Shown in pieces: positions 59,168 to 64,000 of a stretch of DNA of 64,000 nucleotides (position 1 is its first letter; every line of letters starts with the position of its first letter). Origin of the DNA: Deinococcus aquaticus (GTDB lineage Bacteria; Deinococcota; Deinococci; Deinococcales; Deinococcaceae); NCBI RefSeq assembly GCF_028622095.1, contig NZ_CP115167.1:1-64000 (forward strand). Direction: 5' to 3'. The translations under genes and the position numbers were made by a program. The notes beneath the pieces are model-generated. The model was not told where the DNA came from. It saw only the letters and a program-made list of their open reading frames with translations, and did no database searches.

Positions 59168-59204
59168 ATGGTAAAAGGTTTACCAAATGATTGTCAAACT
59201 GACA
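59168..59204 (-). promoter_or_regulatory. parAB promoter with two operator-like palindromes
   Basis: On the minus strand TTGACA (59197-59192), an 18-base spacer and TACCAT (59173-59168) make a good promoter 10 bases before the parA start. GGTAAAAGGTTTACC (59170-59184) covers the -10 box and TGTCAAACTGACA (59192-59204) covers the -35, so both are natural binding sites for the Phd-like domains. Confidence 0.65.
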
Positions 59205-59231
59205 GTTGCTCCGGGACCGGGCGCATCTGGC

Positions 59232-59248
59232 TAGGTCACCGTGACCTA
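59232..59248. promoter_or_regulatory. parS-like site 3
   Basis: TAGGTCACCGTGACCTA, the exact complement of sites 1 and 2, located upstream of the parAB promoter. With the others it encloses the par operon. Confidence 0.65.
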
Positions 59249-59316
59249 ACCTCCCAGCCCTGTCGGCGACGGAGCATGACCCGGCCTGCCTCTTCGACGC
59301 GTTGCGCTTAACATGC

Positions 59317-59359
59317 GGCCCCCTGCCCGCGCTGTGGCGTGAGGCAGGGGGCCTTTTTT
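59317..59359 (+). terminator. strong rho-independent terminator
   Basis: GGCCCCCTGCC, 15-base loop, GGCAGGGGGCC, then TTTTTT. The T tract overlaps the stop of the convergent small gene. No plus-strand gene ends just before it, so the RNA it terminates is not identified. Confidence 0.8.
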
Positions 59360-59561
59360 ACTTCCAGTCGGCCGCGCGCACCAAGCGATAGGTGTCATTG
59401 ACCTTCTCGATCTTGTCAACCCTTTGGGCCTCTTCGAGCATCGTCCGGGCCGTGTTGTATGGCACCGGCTCGGAATAGCAGATTTCAGGCGTGTCCGGCG
59501 AGGAGCGGACAACCACAAGCCAAAGCTCCTTGATGGGTAACTGTGTCATCTGAAAATCCAT
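59358..59561 (-). CDS. small hypothetical protein, 67 aa
   Basis: ATG 59561 is chosen; TTG 59582 is possible, and ribosome sites are weak. The sequence (LPIKELWLVVVRSSPDTPEI, PVPYNTARTMLEEAQRVDKI) reads as a small alpha/beta domain. Base composition is less GC-rich than the phage genes, suggesting recent gain. Function unknown. Confidence 0.5.
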   Translation of the reverse strand: MDFQMTQLPIKELWLVVVRSSPDTPEICYSEPVPYNTARTMLEEAQRVDKIEKVNDTYRLVRAADWK

Positions 59562-59713
59562 CTTAGACGGCGAGTTCGTCAACAGCGGATGGATAGGCGG
59601 CTATCAAGTGATCCCGTCCTGCCCTCCCGATCCTTTCTGTGGCCCGAGAGCTGGCGGGAGGAGCCTTTGTGCTGCTGGCCAGCCGGGATTCCCATGCCTG
59701 TGTATGCTGGCTC

Positions 59714-61093
59714 ATGCCCCGCGCCGTCCCATACGCCGCTGATGCTCAGGGCGCTCTCGTAGACCCCGCCCTGGTGATGGGGCGAGGGGCGTTCTTCTGT
59801 CTGGAGTGCCATGAGCCTGTCTCTCACCGACGCGAACATCTCCGACAGGGCCGCACCGTTGTAGCTCACTTCTCCCACCAGTCTGGAAGCTCCTGCGTGG
59901 GCGAGAGTGTGCTGCATATCGCCGCGAAGATGCGCCTCCTCGAAGCCCTGACCCTTCGGGAGCGGCCATTCATGATTCGCCGCGTATGTCAGCGTCTCGC
60001 CTGTGAAGTCACGCAAGATGAACCGTGGGAATTGCCGCCCTTTGAGATAGCGGAAGCTGAGCGGGTGCTGGGCACGTATCGCTTGGATGTCGCAGCTCTC
60101 AATGAAGGCGTTGTCAGCGTCGGATTTGAGGTGTACGTCAGTCACAGGGTGGACACGGTTAAAGCGGCGAATTTGACTGTCCCCTGGCTGGAATTACAAG
60201 CTGACGCAACGGCCCGCGACCCCTATGTACTTCAACCAGTCGTGGACTCCCTGCTGACGGGCGATGAGGAAGCCGATATTCGGGAAAGTCTCAGAGTGAC
60301 ACGTATGCAGCTCGCCCAACGACTTAAAGAACGAATTGCACTGGCATGCACCTTGGATGTTCGTGTGAATGGCTATGCCGTTCCAGGCCGCCTAATCAAC
60401 AAGCTTTTTCGGAGTCGACAGGAGGGCATTTCGTTCTTGAGCCCTTGGTGGTGTCCGGAATGCGCGGCCAAGCGCGAGCAGCAGGCGCAGGCAGCTCTGC
60501 TGGCCGAACAGAATCGGATCATTGCCGTACGAGAGCAGGCAGAACGCGCAGCCAGAGAGGAGGAGGAGCGCTTGCGGCAGAGAGAGGTACATCTGGCAGA
60601 GCAGCGGTCGGTGTTCGGACCTTGGCTGAGTGAACCATTTCCCACTTGGTACGCTGCCGATCTGGAACAGCATGCACCTGTCCTGCGGGCCGTCTGCCAG
60701 TACCTCCATCAATACTGGCCAGGGGCTGGGCAGCGCATATCGGAGTGGGCGGGGGAGACCCTCATCGCTCGCCGATGCTGGAAGTGTCAGCAACCGATCA
60801 TCTGCCTGGACAGTCGGGGCTACATTGAGAACTTCAGGGTTTTCTACCCTATGGTGGAGTACTTCAAGCCTCAAGACGCGCGGCGTGGGTACTTCATCAG
60901 TAAGTGCCTAGCCTGCCGCCAGCGGCAACGGCTTCAAGACATACGCGAAGGTAAGCATGTCGTTTTACGGGATGACATGCTGCCGAGATGGGTGGCAGCT
61001 TTCGGTGGACTAGCCCGGGCAGCTGTCAGGCCGGACCGACAGACGACCTCGGGTGGATCGCCGAAGGGTATTGAAGTCGGGCATCTCAACTGA
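59714..61093 (+). CDS. CoiA-like nuclease with zinc ribbons, 459 aa
   Basis: Residues 1-70 have the CoiA start: VPYAADAQGALVDP, FFCLECHEPV (C29, C32) and AHFSH. Residues 80-165 fit a PD-(D/E)XK core (YRLDVAALNEGVVSVGFEVY; D125, E139). Then come a helical, Glu/Arg-rich coiled coil and three more Cys pairs (WCPEC, CWKC, CLAC). CoiA-like proteins act in natural transformation, but phage/plasmid copies may be defence nucleases. A TATGCT box ends six bases before the ATG, a leaderless promoter form. Less GC-rich than its surroundings. Confidence 0.65.
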   Translation: MPRAVPYAADAQGALVDPALVMGRGAFFCLECHEPVSHRREHLRQGRTVVAHFSHQSGSSCVGESVLHIAAKMRLLEALTLRERPFMIRRVCQRLACEVTQDEPWELPPFEIAEAERVLGTYRLDVAALNEGVVSVGFEVYVSHRVDTVKAANLTVPWLELQADATARDPYVLQPVVDSLLTGDEEADIRESLRVTRMQLAQRLKERIALACTLDVRVNGYAVPGRLINKLFRSRQEGISFLSPWWCPECAAKREQQAQAALLAEQNRIIAVREQAERAAREEEERLRQREVHLAEQRSVFGPWLSEPFPTWYAADLEQHAPVLRAVCQYLHQYWPGAGQRISEWAGETLIARRCWKCQQPIICLDSRGYIENFRVFYPMVEYFKPQDARRGYFISKCLACRQRQRLQDIREGKHVVLRDDMLPRWVAAFGGLARAAVRPDRQTTSGGSPKGIEVGHLN

Positions 61094-61310
61094 GAGCAGT
61101 GGTATCGGCGGGGACGTGGTACGCGAGCGGGTACTTCTCTGCTCGCCAAGTTTCCGGGTCGCGGGTCCAGGTGAGTGGTTGGCCTGCTTGCTCGCCGGCG
61201 GCTGTTCGTGCGGCGGCAGCGGTGTCGTAGGGGCCGAGGTGACGGACGACTTCTCCGGTGTCGACGTGCGTGACGGTGACGTAAACGCCTGGCTGCGCAG
61301 GTTCGTTCAT
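61086..61310 (-). CDS. hypothetical protein, 74 aa
   Basis: GGGGAGG precedes ATG 61310, which overlaps the upstream gene's stop (ATGA). Beta hairpin at the start (GVYVTVTHVDTGEVVRHLGP) and a helical part (AAAARTAAGEQAGQ). Small two-gene operon; function unknown. Confidence 0.6.
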   Translation of the reverse strand: MNEPAQPGVYVTVTHVDTGEVVRHLGPYDTAAAARTAAGEQAGQPLTWTRDPETWRAEKYPLAYHVPADTTALS

Positions 61311-61525
61311 ACGGCCTCCCCTGCTGCTGGCCGGAGCAGGCGCGGGACGTAGATCAGCACCCCGGCGCCCCAGATCACTCCGAAGGCGAGGAGGACCCAT
61401 TCCGGGCCGCGCGTCTCCGGCTGCGTGCCCATCTGCCACAGCAGGTACAGGCAAGCAGTAACGCTCGCCAGGCAGATCAGCAGCAGGTAGAGCAGCACAC
61501 CGACTCGCACGCGATCCATCGTCAT
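61307..61525 (-). CDS. two-helix membrane protein, 72 aa
   Basis: GTGAGG lies close before ATG 61525. Two membrane helices: VLLYLLLICLASVTACLYLL and WVLLAFGVIWGAGVLIYV. Coupled to the following gene. May be a phage-conferred membrane function; unproven. Confidence 0.6.
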   Translation of the reverse strand: MTMDRVRVGVLLYLLLICLASVTACLYLLWQMGTQPETRGPEWVLLAFGVIWGAGVLIYVPRLLRPAAGEAV

Positions 61526-61609
61526 GCCTCACAGCCTACCCGGACCAGCCGCGCACGCCGTCCCACATGCGCTACCCGCACGAGTGGCCCTGACGCATAC
61601 TGCGCCTTG

Positions 61610-64000
61610 ATGCAACCCCAGGAATTCACGGCCAAGTGGCGCAAGCGGGCCTTCGAGGTCACCGAGGAACAGGCGTACCAGGAGCACTACGCCGACGTCG
61701 CCCGCCTCGTTGGCGGTCCTATCCCAGGTCAGGCCGGCGCGCCACACGGCCTGACCTTCCAGGCCGGGGTGAGCAAGGTCGGCACCACGGACTTCGGGAA
61801 GGCCGACGTGTACCTGCCGGGCCACTTTATCTGGGAAGCGAAGCGCGCCCAGAAAACGGCGGGCGCCCGTGCGAAGAAGCTCGGCGAGGCCCTCGCGCAG
61901 GCCATGCTGTACGCGTACGACCTAGGCAGCCCGCCCCTGATCGTCGTGACGGACTTCGTGGAGATCCGCGTCCACACCCTGTTCAACGGCACGATGCCCC
62001 GCACCTTCCGTATCACCCTCGACGACATCGAGCACAACCAGGTGCTCGAAGGCACTAGCCTGCGCGCCCTGGACGTCCTGCGGTTCGTGTTCCACGCCCC
62101 CGCCGAACTGGACCCCCGCCTGACCCGCGAGCGCATGACCACCGAAGCGACCGGGCAGGTCGGCGCGGTCGCCCGCGCCATGGTGAAACGTGGTCACGAC
62201 CGCCCGGCCGTGGCGCACTTCATGCTGCGCGTCGTGTTCGCCATGTTCGCCGAGGACATCGGCCTGCTGAAGGACCGCCTGCTGACGGCGGTGCTGGAAC
62301 GTAGCGTCACGAAACCCGCGCAGAGCGAGTCATACCTGACTGAGCTGTTCGCGGCCATGGCGACCGGCGGGGAATTCTGGGGGCATGACGTCACGCACTT
62401 CAACGGTGGCCTGTTCGACGCCCGCCCCGCCTTTCCGTTGACCGTCGAGGACGCGACGGCCCTGCTCGAGGCGGCGAAGCTGGACTGGTCGCAGGTGGAA
62501 CCCGCGATCTTCGGGGGGCTGTTCGAGAGCAGTCTGGAAGCGGAGGTGCGTGGGAAGCGCGGCGCGCACTTCACGGGCGTGCAGGACATCGAGCGGATCG
62601 TGGAACCAGTCGTGATGGTGGACCTGCTGCGGCAGTGGGACGCCGTGCGCGAGGAAGCGCGCGCGCTGGTCACCACGGCAGAGGCCCAGGCAGCTCAACA
62701 GGAGAAGGACGGCTCTGCCCGTAAAGCAGCGAGCACCCGCGAGAAAGCCCGGCTCGCCGCAGCGAAGCTCGTCACGGACTTCCAGGCGCACCTGGGGGCC
62801 GTGCGTGTCCTCGACCCGGCTTGCGGGAGTGGGAACTTCCTGTACGTCGCACTGAAACGCCTGATGGATCTGGAGGCGCTGGTGCTCGCTGAGGCGGGCC
62901 TGTACGGCGTGGGCAGCTTCGACCTGCCTCCCATCGTTCACCCACGCCAGATGCTGGGCATCGAGATTGAGGGGTTCGCAGCGGAGCTGGCGAGCGTGAC
63001 GCTGTGGATCGGGTACATCCAGTGGAACCACACACACGGCGGGTACTACCAGGTGCCCGTGCTGCAGCAGCTGGAGAACATCGAGAACCGGGATGCGCTG
63101 CTGAACGAGGACGGAACCGAGGCGGATTGGCCAGCCGCGACATACATCACGGGTAACCCACCGTTCCTGGGTGACAAGGTGATGCGCGACCGCCTGGGCG
63201 CCGAAATCACCGAGGCGATTCGTAAGGTGTACGGGGACCGACTGCCCGGGCAGAGCGACCTCGTGTGCTACTGGCCGGAGAAGGCCCGCGCCATGGTGGA
63301 GGCGGGCATTACGCGCCGGGCGGGTTTCGTCACCACGAACAGTATCCGGGGTGGGAAGAACCGCGTGGTCCTGGAACGCATCAAAGCGAGTGGGGACCTG
63401 TTCATGGCGTGGCCGGATGAACCATGGCTGCAGGACGGGGCGGCGGTCCGCGTGAGCCTGTTCGCCTTCGACGGCGGCAGCGAGCAGGTCAAAGTGCTGG
63501 CCGGGCAACCCGTTGCGGACATCAACCCCGACCTCACCGCACACGCTGATGTGACTCGCGCAGTGGTGCTCGCCGAGAATCGAGGGCTGTCGTTCCAGGG
63601 GCCGGTCAAAATTGGCCCGTTTGAGGTTGCTGCCGAGGTGGGCGCCCGATGGAGGAACGAGCCGAATCCCGATGGAGTGGACAACAGGAACGTGGTGCGC
63701 CCGTGGGTGAACGGCATGGACCTGACGCGGCGCCGGTCCGGAAAGTGGATTGTTGATTTCGACATCATGGATGAAGTCGAGGCAGCACGCTTCGTCGCTC
63801 CTTTCCAGTACGTGCTGGAAAAGGTCAAGCCCGAACGGCAGAACAATGCACGTGAGGTTCGTCGCCGCTTGTGGTGGCGGCTTGGAGAGACGGGAAGCGC
63901 ACTGAAAACCGCCGTTGCGCCCCTCAAACGGTTTATCGGCATAGCGAGAGTCGCGAAACACCTTATACCTGTGTGGGTTGATGGAGAAACACTGCCTGAC
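61610..64000 (+). CDS. MmeI-like type IIG restriction-modification enzyme, 3' part outside window
   Basis: 797 codons are open to the window edge. The N-terminus has the nuclease motif D66-x9-E76-A-K78 (KADVYLPGHFIWEAKRA), the same spacing as in MmeI. A helical connector follows to about 390, then the adenine-methyltransferase motifs DPACGSGNF (402-410) and NPPF (516-519), and the beginning of the target-recognition part. One protein both methylates and cuts DNA outside its site. A CATACT box a few bases upstream may be its promoter. It could exclude other phages and stabilise the element. Confidence 0.85.
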   Translation, partial: MQPQEFTAKWRKRAFEVTEEQAYQEHYADVARLVGGPIPGQAGAPHGLTFQAGVSKVGTTDFGKADVYLPGHFIWEAKRAQKTAGARAKKLGEALAQAMLYAYDLGSPPLIVVTDFVEIRVHTLFNGTMPRTFRITLDDIEHNQVLEGTSLRALDVLRFVFHAPAELDPRLTRERMTTEATGQVGAVARAMVKRGHDRPAVAHFMLRVVFAMFAEDIGLLKDRLLTAVLERSVTKPAQSESYLTELFAAMATGGEFWGHDVTHFNGGLFDARPAFPLTVEDATALLEAAKLDWSQVEPAIFGGLFESSLEAEVRGKRGAHFTGVQDIERIVEPVVMVDLLRQWDAVREEARALVTTAEAQAAQQEKDGSARKAASTREKARLAAAKLVTDFQAHLGAVRVLDPACGSGNFLYVALKRLMDLEALVLAEAGLYGVGSFDLPPIVHPRQMLGIEIEGFAAELASVTLWIGYIQWNHTHGGYYQVPVLQQLENIENRDALLNEDGTEADWPAATYITGNPPFLGDKVMRDRLGAEITEAIRKVYGDRLPGQSDLVCYWPEKARAMVEAGITRRAGFVTTNSIRGGKNRVVLERIKASGDLFMAWPDEPWLQDGAAVRVSLFAFDGGSEQVKVLAGQPVADINPDLTAHADVTRAVVLAENRGLSFQGPVKIGPFEVAAEVGARWRNEPNPDGVDNRNVVRPWVNGMDLTRRRSGKWIVDFDIMDEVEAARFVAPFQYVLEKVKPERQNNAREVRRRLWWRLGETGSALKTAVAPLKRFIGIARVAKHLIPVWVDGETLPD

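Noticed and set aside
62330..63961. 543-codon minus-strand frame over the MmeI-like gene
   Set aside because: Antisense to a gene with clear nuclease and methyltransferase motifs.

Overview
The window is about 64 kb of very GC-rich DNA. It carries almost the whole gene set of a temperate, long-tailed siphovirus together with a plasmid-type partition locus. The simplest reading is a phage-plasmid, or a plasmid-borne prophage, of a Deinococcus-like bacterium. The host guess rests on base composition, near-leaderless start sites close to TANNNT boxes and general gene flavour; no search could be run. Both window ends cut through genes.

Layout. 0-3.5 kb is a control region: a repressor (complement 2461..3033) and a Cro-like protein (3245..3487) are divergently transcribed, and five copies of one 15-bp operator-like motif sit in their promoters and in a second divergent promoter region near position 340. 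3.5-4.25 kb is non-coding and holds two tRNA-like T-arm/acceptor elements. 4.25-9.4 kb has small unknown genes and a tyrosine integrase. 9.4-11.2 kb encodes a probable replication initiator whose coding sequence contains five 23-bp iterons followed by an A-rich tract, the same arrangement as the lambda origin inside gene O. 11.2-20.3 kb is a tightly coupled early operon of small genes, including a VRR-NUC nuclease, an MmcB-like nuclease and a MazG-like pyrophosphatase. 20.5-24.5 kb carries a ParB-methyltransferase fusion, a second ParB-like protein and a C5-cytosine methyltransferase.

25.4-53.9 kb is the late region in classical order: small and large terminase, portal, protease with a nested scaffold, decoration protein, major capsid, connectors, tail tube, tail chaperones with a predicted -1 frameshift, a 2282-residue tape measure, hub and tail-tip proteins, and fibre-like proteins. 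One gene, a membrane protein at complement(38499..38996), is inserted against the direction of this operon and looks like a lysogenic-conversion gene. 54-56.8 kb is a lysis cassette with membrane proteins and an M15 peptidase endolysin.

56.8-59.3 kb is a partition locus: ParB and an unusual ParA carrying two Phd/YefM antitoxin-like domains at its N-terminus, flanked by three copies of a 17-bp palindrome that is a good parS candidate; two of these lie in a 166-bp tandem duplication. 59.3-64 kb is accessory: a CoiA-like nuclease/zinc-ribbon protein, two small genes, and the first 797 codons of an MmeI-like type IIG restriction-modification enzyme.

Together the element has the means to persist as a plasmid (origin, partition), to integrate (recombinase), to choose lysogeny (repressor/operators), to protect or modify its DNA (three methylation enzymes) and to build a siphovirion.
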